This document shows positions 51,130 to 59,687 of a stretch of DNA of 64,000 nucleotides, in pieces. Where the stretch lies: positions 62,001-126,000 of the forward strand of contig DVIA01000065.1 of the NCBI GenBank assembly GCA_018711655.1. The letters are read 5' to 3'. Made by a program: the position numbers and the translations under genes. The first letter of the stretch is position 1. Every line of letters begins with the position of its first letter. The stretch comes from Candidatus Pullichristensenella avicola. GTDB lineage: Bacteria > Bacillota > Clostridia > Christensenellales > Aristaeellaceae. The notes beneath the pieces were generated by a model that was given only the letters and a program-made list of their open reading frames with translations, made no database searches and had not been told where the DNA came from.

Positions 51130-51206
51130 GCATAAAATGCGACGCATGCCTTTGTCAAGTTGAAAATTTCTCCGCATTTGCCCAAACGCGAAATCTGTGC
51201 TAGAAT
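51130..51206. promoter_or_regulatory. Divergent promoters of the two-component pair
   Basis: Minus strand (kinase): TTGACA (51158-51153), 17 bp, TTATGC (51135-51130). Plus strand (regulator): TTGCCC (51178-51183), 17 bp, TAGAAT (51201-51206). The -35 boxes are 20 bp apart, so one factor could affect both. Confidence 0.6.
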
Positions 51207-51228
51207 AGGGCTGAAAGGAGGATGCTTC

Positions 51229-52758
51229 ATGGTCGAACCTTTCCGCACACTCGTCGTGGAGGATGAACCCTATATTCTTGCCCATCTTGCCCGGAAAATC
51301 GAGAGCCTTGACAGCCGTTTTCAGGTCGTCGCCAAGGCGCGGCACGGCCTGGACGCGCTGAAAATTGCAACGCAACTCGAACCAGACGTGGTTTTTTCAG
51401 ACGTTTATATGCCCCGCATGGACGGCATTGCCCTTTCCAAAGAACTGCGCGCCTTGCCAAAGCCCCCCATCGTCGTCATCGTCAGCGGTTTCCGCGATTT
51501 TGATTATGCCCGCGAGGCGATGCGCAACGGGGTGCAGAACTATCTGCTCAAGCCGATATCCGATGAAGAATTGCGCGGCGTCCTGCAGGAAATCGCCGCG
51601 AAACTTGCGCTTTCCCAGGCGACGTCTGATTCTGAAGCCGTGCGTCGCGCCGCCATGGTCAACCTCGAGGCCGACGAGGTTCCCGCGCGCTTTGCCAATT
51701 CCACATTTCATCTCTTTTTGCTCAATTTGGGCGCGCTGGCGACGTCTGTACCCGATGTCGAATATGAACGCTCGCTGTGCGAACAGTTGGAGCGCCTGAA
51801 TGCGGCTGATCTGGCCGCCCGCTGCGCGCTGAATGCGCAAAAAGTCTGGATCTGCCGCGCCAACACCTATGCGCAGCGGCTGATCGTCGTGGAGGCGGAC
51901 GCAACCCCGCCGGATGCAGAGGCGATTTTCACCTGTCTGAAGGACTGTATGAGCGCCTTCCCATGCACGCTCTGCGCCGACGCGTCGGTCTGCAGTCTCG
52001 AACAGTTGCACGCGCGCCAGTTGGAATTGAACGCGTTTTTGAACCGGCGCGTATCGCCCGGCAACAGCGCGCTGGTTCGAATGGGCGACCCGTTGCCCGC
52101 GGTCAATACGGTGCTCACCCGCGAAGGCATCAACACATTTTGCGGCTTCCTGCGCATCGGCAAAGGCGGCCAGGCCCGCGCGCTTCTTGCCCAGACGCTG
52201 GAACAGTGGCAGAAAAAGCGCTGCCCGCAGTACCAGATTCACAGCGAACTTTCAGCGCTGATCCAGGCCTGCGCAGGGCTTGCCAACGTTGTGGAAAGCG
52301 AAAATATCTATCTGGCGGAACACTATGCCTCGGCGGCGATCTGCACTGCGGCCCGCCCGCCCGAGGCGCTGGAGGAAATCTGGAAGGCGTTTGACGCCAT
52401 CCTCTTCCACCACAGCGCGCACAGCGACTATTCGAAGAAAACCGCGGACGCCATTGTGGACTACCTGAACGTGCATTATGTGGACGAGATCACCGTGGAG
52501 TCGATTGCGGACGTATTGGGCTTCAACGTCATTTACCTCAACCGCATTTTCAAAAAGCACCATCAGGTCCCTATTTTGCAATATCTGATCAACCTGCGCA
52601 TTGAAAAGGCGAAACAGATGATGCTGGAGCATCCCGATCTCCCCGTCGCCATCGTCGGCAGAAACGTCGGTTACAACGATCCGCACTATTTCAGCCGCGC
52701 CTTTAAAAAGATCACCGGCCTTCCGCCCACCGAATGGCGAACGGAGCATGGCATTTGA
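51229..52758 (+). CDS. YesN-type response regulator with AraC DNA-binding domain
   Basis: 509 residues. Receiver domain 1-125: acidic pair EDE (11-13), phospho-acceptor Asp58 in FSDVYMPRMDG, and lysine in YLLKP. A long unassigned middle region (130-400) and a C-terminal AraC domain: DEITVESIADVLGFNVIYLNRIFKKHHQVPILQYLINLRIEKAKQMM and VAIVGRNVGYNDPHYFSRAFKKITGLPPTEW. Starts after AAAGGAGGATGCTTC. Presumably activated by the divergent kinase; likely targets are the CUT1 operon and the downstream hydrolase operon. Confidence 0.93.
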   Translation: MVEPFRTLVVEDEPYILAHLARKIESLDSRFQVVAKARHGLDALKIATQLEPDVVFSDVYMPRMDGIALSKELRALPKPPIVVIVSGFRDFDYAREAMRNGVQNYLLKPISDEELRGVLQEIAAKLALSQATSDSEAVRRAAMVNLEADEVPARFANSTFHLFLLNLGALATSVPDVEYERSLCEQLERLNAADLAARCALNAQKVWICRANTYAQRLIVVEADATPPDAEAIFTCLKDCMSAFPCTLCADASVCSLEQLHARQLELNAFLNRRVSPGNSALVRMGDPLPAVNTVLTREGINTFCGFLRIGKGGQARALLAQTLEQWQKKRCPQYQIHSELSALIQACAGLANVVESENIYLAEHYASAAICTAARPPEALEEIWKAFDAILFHHSAHSDYSKKTADAIVDYLNVHYVDEITVESIADVLGFNVIYLNRIFKKHHQVPILQYLINLRIEKAKQMMLEHPDLPVAIVGRNVGYNDPHYFSRAFKKITGLPPTEWRTEHGI

Positions 52759-52847
52759 GCGATCTGCAGAATTGTCCACACTTCAGGGTTTGTTTTTTGC
52801 ATGTACTTTCCCCGCCTCACCCGATACAATCGTGGTGAGGTGATTTT

Positions 52848-54824
52848 ATGAACGTACAACGCGGCGATACAACCATCATTCAAGGCGCCAACTATACGCT
52901 TATCCACGACGCGGCCGATCCCCACTATGTCCGTCTTTGCTTCGACAGCGGCATCGGCGCGCGCCTGTTGCTGCCCTCCGGTTGCGACCGCGACGAACGC
53001 ATCGACGAATTCGTGCGCCAGAAATCGCTGTCCGTCCGGGAAACCGGCTCCGCCGTTGAACTGACGGCGGAATACGAAACGACGCTGTGGTCGCGTGCCG
53101 TATACACGTTCCGCTGCGAAGAAGAGCGCGTTTTGTACGGCTATACAGTCTATGGAGACGGGAAAATCGACTCCATTCGCTTCTTTGAGGGCTTCCTGCA
53201 AAACGATCCCGATCGCGACAGGTATTTTTATCCCTACTTTTGCGGCCCCAATCGCCAGCTTTCCTACCACCGCAGTTACAAGGAGTTCGCGCATTCCTCA
53301 ACGCCGGAGTTCACCGACGTATTTACCTTTGCCATCAACTCTTCTGACAGGCGTTGGTTTAAGTATTACCAGGAGGCAAAAATCCGCATCAACAGCGATC
53401 GCCATTACGACGGCGGAGACTGGCTGGCCACGCCGCCGCCCTACCTGTATCTTTTGTCGGACGCGGCGCACAGCGCCTGCGTCACCATGGGCCTGGTCGT
53501 GCGCCCGGGCGAAAACAGTTTCCTCGAATACACTTACCTGGGCGGCGAAGGGTTCGGCCTGAGCCTGGATTACGACGGGTATACCCGCTGCGAGGGCGCG
53601 TGGTCCTCGCCCCGCATCCTCTTTGGCCAATATGCAGCCGACGAATATGCCGCTTTGGACGGCTACTGCGAATATCTGCGCGCCGTGGGCGTCTGCCCGG
53701 ATGTGGATCGGTCGAACACGCCCGATTGGTGGCGCCGGCCCATTTTCGGCGGCTGGGGCGAACAGGTGTATCACTCCAACCGCTGGCCCGAGTTTTTCGG
53801 GCAAAAGGCGCAAAACTGGGACAATGACAACGTGCACCTCTTCTGCACGCAGTCCGCGTATGAAACCATGTTGGCCACGCTTGAGCGCAACGGCGTGGAC
53901 CCCACCATACTGATCGTTGACAACCGCTGGTTCCAGGCGGACTATCAGTTTGATGTAGACGAAACGCTTTGGCCGGATATGAAGGGCTTCATCCAGCGTC
54001 AGCACGCCAAGGGCCGCAAGGTGATCCTCTGGGCCTCTCCCTGGCATTACTGCCATTCCGGAACGGGGCTGGATGTGCCGGTCACCGCGCAGATGATCTA
54101 CGACGAGCGCAACGCCTATACGCTGCGTCTGGATACGGACGTATTTTACAAGGCCTGCAAACTGGACATGGTCAAAAAGCGCGAACCCGTCGTCATTCCG
54201 CCCTCTACGCTCACCGAGCCGACCTTCCGCTTTTTCGCCGACCCGCAAAATCCCGCCTACGAGGCGCTGCTGCGTTCCAAGATTGAATACCTGCTTTCTC
54301 CCGACGGTTTGGATGCGGACGGTTTCGAATTTGACTACACGCATTTCCTGCCCATGCATCGCGGCCTGATGCCTACGGTCGAACGCGACCGGCAGTTGTA
54401 CGGCGCCGAACTTCTGCATGCGCTGATGGAAATCTACTACTCCGCCGCCAAACAGGCCAAGCCGGACGCGCTGATCATTGCGCACACCTTCAACCCCTAC
54501 TTCAACGACGTGGTGGATATGCTTCGCTTGCAGGACATCTATACCGACCGCGCGAGCGTCGTGCCGCAGATGAACCATCGCGCGCAGATCGCCAAGCGCG
54601 TGATGCCGGGCTGCGCCATCCACACCGACCAGCATCCCATGCCGTCCCGCGCGGCCTGGCGGGAATACGCCCGCTTCCAGCCCAGCATTGGCAATCCCTG
54701 CCTTTACTATGTCACCGGCATCGAGACCACGCGCGAGCTTCTCGAGGAAAGCGATTTTGCAATGCTGCGCGAAACATGGTCCGAGTATAACAAATCTCTG
54801 GATGAAGGAGGCAACAGAACATGA
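52848..54824 (+). CDS. Glycoside hydrolase, GH31/GH36-like TIM barrel
   Basis: 658 residues, no signal peptide, so it is cytoplasmic. An N-terminal beta-sandwich (1-270) precedes a TIM barrel: PTILIVDNRWFQADYQFDVDETLWPDMKGFIQRQHAKGRKVILWASPWH resembles the GH31/GH36 strand-3/4 region, and GLDADGFEFDYTHFLPMH has Asp496 at the position of the catalytic nucleophile (FxFD). Arg/Asp in the C-terminal part (QDIYTDRASVVPQM) may provide the acid. Clan GH-D/GH31 enzymes cleave alpha-linked glycosides; the exact sugar is unknown. First gene of a coupled three-gene operon; overlaps the next gene by ATGA. Confidence 0.72.
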   Translation: MNVQRGDTTIIQGANYTLIHDAADPHYVRLCFDSGIGARLLLPSGCDRDERIDEFVRQKSLSVRETGSAVELTAEYETTLWSRAVYTFRCEEERVLYGYTVYGDGKIDSIRFFEGFLQNDPDRDRYFYPYFCGPNRQLSYHRSYKEFAHSSTPEFTDVFTFAINSSDRRWFKYYQEAKIRINSDRHYDGGDWLATPPPYLYLLSDAAHSACVTMGLVVRPGENSFLEYTYLGGEGFGLSLDYDGYTRCEGAWSSPRILFGQYAADEYAALDGYCEYLRAVGVCPDVDRSNTPDWWRRPIFGGWGEQVYHSNRWPEFFGQKAQNWDNDNVHLFCTQSAYETMLATLERNGVDPTILIVDNRWFQADYQFDVDETLWPDMKGFIQRQHAKGRKVILWASPWHYCHSGTGLDVPVTAQMIYDERNAYTLRLDTDVFYKACKLDMVKKREPVVIPPSTLTEPTFRFFADPQNPAYEALLRSKIEYLLSPDGLDADGFEFDYTHFLPMHRGLMPTVERDRQLYGAELLHALMEIYYSAAKQAKPDALIIAHTFNPYFNDVVDMLRLQDIYTDRASVVPQMNHRAQIAKRVMPGCAIHTDQHPMPSRAAWREYARFQPSIGNPCLYYVTGIETTRELLEESDFAMLRETWSEYNKSLDEGGNRT

Positions 54825-55873
54825 AGCGGTTTATTCAGGTGGGTACAGGCGGGTTTGGCGAGTACTGGTGCAGCACGGTGCTTCCGCGCGTCGCCTCGTT
54901 CGCTACGCCCGTTGCGGCGGTAGACGTGCGGCCGGAGGCGCTGCAAAACGCCCGTCACTACCTCGGCCTTCCGCAGGAGCGCTGCTACACGGACCTCGAA
55001 ACGGCGCTGCGCGAAGTGGAGGCGGACTTTGTCAACATCGTCGTTCCGCCGCAGATACACGAAAGCGTCATTGACGCGGCCATTGCGCACAATCTGGATA
55101 TCGTCTGCGAAAAGCCCCTGGGCGGCGACATGGACGCCTGTGTGCGCATCTATCGCAAGGTGAAGGCCGCGGGCAGAAAACTGGCCGTGACCATGAGCCA
55201 TCGGCTGGAGGTCGAAAAACAGACCGTTCAGTCCATGGTCGAATCCGGAAAATATGGCAAGCTGCAGTACATCGTTTCCCGCCTTGCCCTGCGGCGCGGC
55301 GACGTCGCCCGCCGGGAGCCGATGACCGCGGAGAACCTCGTCGCCTCGCTGGTCAACAACGGCCTGATTCATAACCTGGACACGATGCGCGGCGTGAGCG
55401 GCAGCAACGCCAAGTCCGTCTATCTCAACGGCTGGACTTCCTCGCTCGACGGCTATGCCGACGCAGCCTCTTCCCTGGCGATCCTGGAAATGGAAAACGG
55501 CGTGCGCGCGAGCCTGGAATTCAGCTCTGGCAACGCCAGCGCAATGGACGGCTGGAGCGACGAGTATCTGCGCGCCGAATGCGCCTATGGCACCATCGTT
55601 GCCGACCATCGCAAGGTGACCGTCCGCAGCGACTTCGGCTTCCCCTACCCCGAAACCGCCGCCGTTCCCCTGCGCCGCGCCCCCTATTGGGACCATGCCC
55701 TGGTTTTGCACGACTTTGTCCGCTGGCTGGACGGCGGCGAAGCGCCGACGACAAACCTGGAGGAAAACCTCAATTGTTGCGCGCTGACGTACGCCGCCGT
55801 AGAAAGCGCCATGACGGGAACGGTCGTCGATGTCGCTCAATTTCTGGAAAGGCATCTGAACGCGCATGGTTGA
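54821..55873 (+). CDS. Gfo/Idh/MocA-family oxidoreductase
   Basis: 350 residues. Rossmann N terminus IQVGTGGFGEYWCSTVLPRVASF (GxGxxG) and ADFVNIVVPPQIHESVIDAAIAHNLDIVCEKPLGGDMDACVRIY with the EKP lysine. The C-terminal half is the beta-sheet dimerisation/substrate domain. The family oxidises or epimerises sugars with NAD(P). Together with the ThuA protein and the hydrolase, it fits a 3-keto-sugar route for cleaving glycosides. It overlaps both neighbours (4 and 8 nt). Confidence 0.92.
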   Translation: MKRFIQVGTGGFGEYWCSTVLPRVASFATPVAAVDVRPEALQNARHYLGLPQERCYTDLETALREVEADFVNIVVPPQIHESVIDAAIAHNLDIVCEKPLGGDMDACVRIYRKVKAAGRKLAVTMSHRLEVEKQTVQSMVESGKYGKLQYIVSRLALRRGDVARREPMTAENLVASLVNNGLIHNLDTMRGVSGSNAKSVYLNGWTSSLDGYADAASSLAILEMENGVRASLEFSSGNASAMDGWSDEYLRAECAYGTIVADHRKVTVRSDFGFPYPETAAVPLRRAPYWDHALVLHDFVRWLDGGEAPTTNLEENLNCCALTYAAVESAMTGTVVDVAQFLERHLNAHG

Positions 55874-57056
55874 GCGCAGACTGAAGCTGACAACGGCCTA
55901 TCTATTCGCGTTTATGGCCTCCTTTGCCTTGAGCAGTACCATGTTTTCCACGGTGCTGCCCAAGATGATCGAGGAGTTCCATCTCTCGCTGTCCAGCGCC
56001 GGCCTGTTGCCAATGTGCACAAGCATCGGCAACCTGATTTCCATGATGCTGACGGGCGTCGTGGGCGATCGCACGCGAAAATCCGTATTCGTGGGGCTGA
56101 TCGCCCTGGCGATGGGCGTGATGCTGTTGGTGATCGCCCCATCCGCCTCCTTTGCGATGCTTTTGATCGCCATGATGCTTCTTGGGGTGTGCACAAGTTC
56201 CCTCAACCTCATGATCACCGCCTATGTATCGGATATCTATGGGGAGAAGCGCTCAAGGTACATCAACCTGCTGCACGTCTGCTATGGCATCGGTTCTTTG
56301 GTCGGCCCGATGTATCCTTCGCTTCTCAACGCTGCGGGATTGTCCTGGAGGGCCGCGTACTTGGCGCTGGGCGCCGTGGTGTTGCTCCTGGGCGGCGCCT
56401 ATTTCCTGACGCTGCGCCGCCTGGGCGCGCCCGCCTCGCTTGCCGGTTCCGAAACCCCGGCGGCGAAGGAGCCGGCAGGGCTTGCCAGGCTGCTACGCTC
56501 GCCGAGCGTATGGCTTTTGTGCATCCTGAGCTTTTTGTACATGGGCGGCCATCAAAACGCCTTCAGCACATGGTTTCAAACGCACCTGCAGCAGGCGGAC
56601 GCAGCGACCTATTCCGAAGGCCTTACCTCCGCGTGCATGACCATCTACTGGATCGGCATGGTGATCAGCCGCCTGATCGGCTCGATGCTGCCCAGCAAAA
56701 TTTCCTCCCGCAGCGTCATCATGGTCGGTTCCATCATGGGCGTATGCGCGCTCAGCGGCGGCCTGGCGCTGGATTCCCCTGTGAGTTGGATTGTCTGCGT
56801 GGCGCTGCTGGGCGTAGCGACGGGCGTGATCTATCCGCTGACGTTCGCCATCTCCTGCGCGTGGTTCCCCGACAACTCTGCGCTGATCAGCAGCGTCGTC
56901 GGCGTGTTTTCCTCGGCGGGCAGCATGCTCTTTGGCTATCTGATGGGCGTTCTGGAAGATCAAAGCCCCGAGGTCGCCCTGTGGCTCCCGGTCGCCGCGC
57001 TGGCATGCGTCTTTGTCGTGGTAACATTTTGTATGCGACGCCCCGAAAAAACGTAA
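55866..57056 (+). CDS. Major facilitator superfamily transporter
   Basis: 396 residues, 12 predicted helices. MFS motif A-like loop GVVGDRTRKSVFVGLIALAMGV after helix 2 and SMLPSKISSRSVIMVGSIMG after helix 8. The first helices (STMFSTVLPKMIEEFHLSLSSAGLLPMC) resemble the FucP/YfkF-like sugar or drug porters. Last gene of the operon and followed by a terminator. It may take up or release a sugar intermediate of the locus. Confidence 0.88.
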   Translation: MVERRLKLTTAYLFAFMASFALSSTMFSTVLPKMIEEFHLSLSSAGLLPMCTSIGNLISMMLTGVVGDRTRKSVFVGLIALAMGVMLLVIAPSASFAMLLIAMMLLGVCTSSLNLMITAYVSDIYGEKRSRYINLLHVCYGIGSLVGPMYPSLLNAAGLSWRAAYLALGAVVLLLGGAYFLTLRRLGAPASLAGSETPAAKEPAGLARLLRSPSVWLLCILSFLYMGGHQNAFSTWFQTHLQQADAATYSEGLTSACMTIYWIGMVISRLIGSMLPSKISSRSVIMVGSIMGVCALSGGLALDSPVSWIVCVALLGVATGVIYPLTFAISCAWFPDNSALISSVVGVFSSAGSMLFGYLMGVLEDQSPEVALWLPVAALACVFVVVTFCMRRPEKT

Positions 57057-57076
57057 TTTGGCCCCAAAACAGACAG

Positions 57077-57107
57077 AGCGCCGTGCGTTTTTGCAACGCA
57101 CGGCGCT
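57077..57107 (+). terminator. Terminator of the hydrolase operon
   Basis: AGCGCCGTGCGTT (57077-57089) pairs perfectly with AACGCACGGCGCT (57095-57107); short TAAT tail. Confidence 0.7.
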
Positions 57108-57193
57108 TAATATGCCCCGTAAATCTCCGAGATACGGAACCGCAGGATGCGCGCATGATTTGCCAGGCGGCGGGGCGAAATTTCCACACCTGC

Positions 57194-57905
57194 TGTATCC
57201 GCGCGCAGGCCATAGCAGACGCGGAGGGTGCGGAACCGTTCCCCTCGAAGGGCTGCATCCGCATGCGCAGGGCGACGCGGGAGCCTCGGAGAAGGGGACG
57301 CCCGCGCCGTTTTTGCGCTGTATCCGCGCGGGATGACGTAGGACGATGGACTTCAATTCCGTCAGGTCGTCCGCGCTGCATCCGCGCGCGCGGGGCGACG
57401 CGGTATTCGCTGCTTTTTTGCACGCGGACGCCGCTACATTGTACCCGCGCGCGCGGGGCGACGCAGCGCTTATGTTGCCGATCCTGGCGCCGTATAGATG
57501 CGATCTACCCGCGCACACAGGGCATATGGCGCTGCGCGTCGCGCCCTCGGCGGCGCGGGCGAGTTGTACCTGCGTGCACGGAGCGACGCGCAGCAAGAAA
57601 ATCCATAAACACCGAGGCGGAACCGTTGTATCCTCGCGCGCGGGGCGACGTAGTGCTTATGACGCCGATCCAGGCGCCGTATAGATGCGCTCTACCCGCG
57701 CACACAGGGCATATGGCGCTGCGCGTCGCGCCCTCGGCGGCGCGGGCGAGTTGTACCTGCGTGCGTGGGACATGCGTGCTGCTCGTCCCGCCGCTGACCG
57801 GGGTGGACAGGTTGTACCCGCGTGCGCAGGGCATGCCGGCGGCTTCAGGATGCGCGACAATGAATCGCTCGACCGCATTGCATCCGCGCGCAGGGCAACG
57901 GCCCC
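57194..57905. CRISPR. CRISPR-like array 3: 12 degenerate repeats with an internal 187-bp duplication
   Basis: Repeats begin at about 57194, 57254, 57319, 57377, 57440, 57504, 57565, 57627, 57691, 57752, 57813 and 57879 (spacing 58-66). The best copy has core TCCGCGCGCGCGGGGCGAC; others read TACCCGCGCACACAGGG or similar. The block of three units 57440-57626 is repeated at 57627-57813: the spacer before TCTACCC differs at a few bases, and the spacer CGTCGCGCCCTCGGCGGCGC is identical. The same polarity as arrays 1 and 2 relative to the I-E consensus. The last repeat merges with a long hairpin at 57897-57937. No cas genes. Confidence 0.65.
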
Positions 57906-57937
57906 TGCCCTCCTGAAACGAGGAGGCAGGGGCCGTT
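57897..57937. terminator. Long hairpin after array 3
   Basis: AACGGCCCCTGCC (57897-57909) is the exact inverse of GGCAGGGGCCGTT (57925-57937), with an inner CTCCT/AGGAG stem. No T-run. It lies 18 bp beyond the hydrolase stop on the minus strand and could stop transcription from either side. Confidence 0.5.
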
Positions 57938-57954
57938 CGACAGGGCGCTCATCT

Positions 57955-58809
57955 CTAACGCTTGAATGCTTCTTCCAGAAACGCTGCGACGATTTCGAGT
58001 TTTTCATCCTGATAGAAACTCGCATCGCCGTGCCCCGCGCCGTCTACGACGTAGTAATCGGCGCGAACGCCAGCCTTTTGCAGCGCATCGTAGAGGCGTT
58101 CGCTCTGCGCAATGGGCACGCGAATGTCCCGATTCCCATGGAAGATCAGAAACGGCGGCGTATCGGCGCTGACAAAGGAAATCGGGCTGAGGCGCCTGGC
58201 TTCCTCCTGCGTGTAGCCCAGCCCAAGGAAGTCCTCCAGCAGGAAAGGCGGGACATCCCGGCCGTCGGTCAGAAACGGATCGCGTGCGTAGTCTACGATG
58301 CCGTAGAAATCGACGACTGCCTGCACGTCGCTGCCGTATTCCAGAAAATCGCCGCGGTCGAATTCGCTGAAGGCCGGGCATGCGCCGGCGAAGGTGGCGA
58401 GCGTGCCGCCGCCGGATTCGCCCGCGACCGCAATGCGGCCAGGGTCGATGCAGTATTCGGCGGCATGCGCCTTGAGATAGCGAATCGCGGCCTTCACGTC
58501 GCAATAGGCGTCCCGCACGTCGCCCTCTCCCACCGTCCGATACTCGATGCCGGCGATCACATAGCCGCGCCTGGCCAGCGGCAGAAACTGCGGCAGCCAT
58601 ACGGCGCGATCGACGCAGCGGTATGCGCCGCCGCAGATCCACACGATCAGCGGCATGGGCGCATGCCCTTCCCGTTCTTTGGGCGCGATCACGTCCATTT
58701 TCAAATCGCGCCGCGTCGCGCCATACCAGGCGGGTACGTTGGCGAACGCGACGCCTTCGATCAGGGAGAGCATCTCTCGATCCACAAAATTGTTGAGTGT
58801 CCTTTTCAC
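57955..58809 (-). CDS. Alpha/beta hydrolase, BD-FAE/Aes-like carboxylesterase (paralogue 1)
   Basis: 284 residues. Active-site set complete: oxyanion-hole ICGGAYRCVDR, nucleophile elbow GESGGG, Asp in HGNRDIRVPIAQSERLYDAL and His in GAGHGDASFYQDE. Cytoplasmic (no signal). Family members deacylate acetylated sugars or xylan/ferulate esters. About half identical in layout to the adjacent paralogue; its ATG directly abuts the neighbour's stop, so the two are co-translated. Last gene of the CUT2 operon. Confidence 0.88.
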   Translation of the reverse strand: MKRTLNNFVDREMLSLIEGVAFANVPAWYGATRRDLKMDVIAPKEREGHAPMPLIVWICGGAYRCVDRAVWLPQFLPLARRGYVIAGIEYRTVGEGDVRDAYCDVKAAIRYLKAHAAEYCIDPGRIAVAGESGGGTLATFAGACPAFSEFDRGDFLEYGSDVQAVVDFYGIVDYARDPFLTDGRDVPPFLLEDFLGLGYTQEEARRLSPISFVSADTPPFLIFHGNRDIRVPIAQSERLYDALQKAGVRADYYVVDGAGHGDASFYQDEKLEIVAAFLEEAFKR

Positions 58810-59670
58810 CTAAATGCCTCCAAATACCCCATGCATAAAGCGAAGGATTTTTTCCTTGATTGCATCCTGATAGAACGCATCGTCTCCATGGCCGGCGCCC
58901 TGCAGGCGATAGTAGGTAACGGGAACGCCAAGGGCGCGCAGGCGCTCGTAAAAGGCGTCGCTCTGCGTGCGTATATCTACCAGCGCGTCCTCTGTGCCGT
59001 GCAGGATGAGGAACGGCGGCGCCCCGGCGGTTGCCTGCGCCATGGCGCTGGCCGCGCGCGCCGTTTCGGGCGTGTAGCCCGCGCCAAGAAAGGCTGGCAG
59101 CGTCCAGTTGTGCACGTCGCCATCTTCCTCCGGGCGCGCCATATGCTCCAGATCGACGGGACCGTAAAAATCCACGACTGCAGCGACAGAACTGTCATGG
59201 TCAAGATGGTCCCCCTGCTCGTAGGCGCTCTGCGCGGCGGTGGTTCCCACCAGGGCGCTGAGCGTGCCGCCCGCGGATTCTCCCGCAATGACGATGCGCC
59301 TGGGATCAATGCAGAACGCCTGCGCATGCGCCTTGAGAAAACGCACGGCGGCCTTGACGTCGATCAACGCCGCGGGAAAGCACGCCTGGTTGGAGGTGCG
59401 ATATTCAATCGTCGCCACCGTAAACCCGCGGCGCGCGAAATAGAGCATTTCCGGCATCCATACGGCGGCGTTGACAACGCTGTAAGCGCCGCCGCACACG
59501 AACAGCAGGCACGGCTGCGGCGCATGACCTTCGCGCACCTTGGGAAAGATCAGGTTCATCTTCAGGCTGCGGCAACCGCTGCCATACCAGTCCGGCACGA
59601 CGCTGTAGGCAATGTCGGTTGCCAGCGCCAGCACCTCGCGCTCGCGCCGAGCGCACAGTTCCTCTTTCAT
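58810..59670 (-). CDS. Alpha/beta hydrolase, BD-FAE/Aes-like carboxylesterase (paralogue 2)
   Basis: 286 residues. CGGAYSVVNAAVWMPEML (oxyanion hole), GESAGGTLSALVG (Ser), HGTEDALVDIRTQSDAFYERL (Asp) and GAGHGDDAFYQD (His). Start at 59670 after GGGAGATGAGCCG; a longer frame upstream overlaps the ABC ATPase and is not credible. Tandem duplicates of such esterases behind a sugar transporter suggest removal of acyl groups from an imported saccharide. Confidence 0.88.
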   Translation of the reverse strand: MKEELCARREREVLALATDIAYSVVPDWYGSGCRSLKMNLIFPKVREGHAPQPCLLFVCGGAYSVVNAAVWMPEMLYFARRGFTVATIEYRTSNQACFPAALIDVKAAVRFLKAHAQAFCIDPRRIVIAGESAGGTLSALVGTTAAQSAYEQGDHLDHDSSVAAVVDFYGPVDLEHMARPEEDGDVHNWTLPAFLGAGYTPETARAASAMAQATAGAPPFLILHGTEDALVDIRTQSDAFYERLRALGVPVTYYRLQGAGHGDDAFYQDAIKEKILRFMHGVFGGI

Positions 59671-59687
59671 CGGCTCATCTCCCAACC

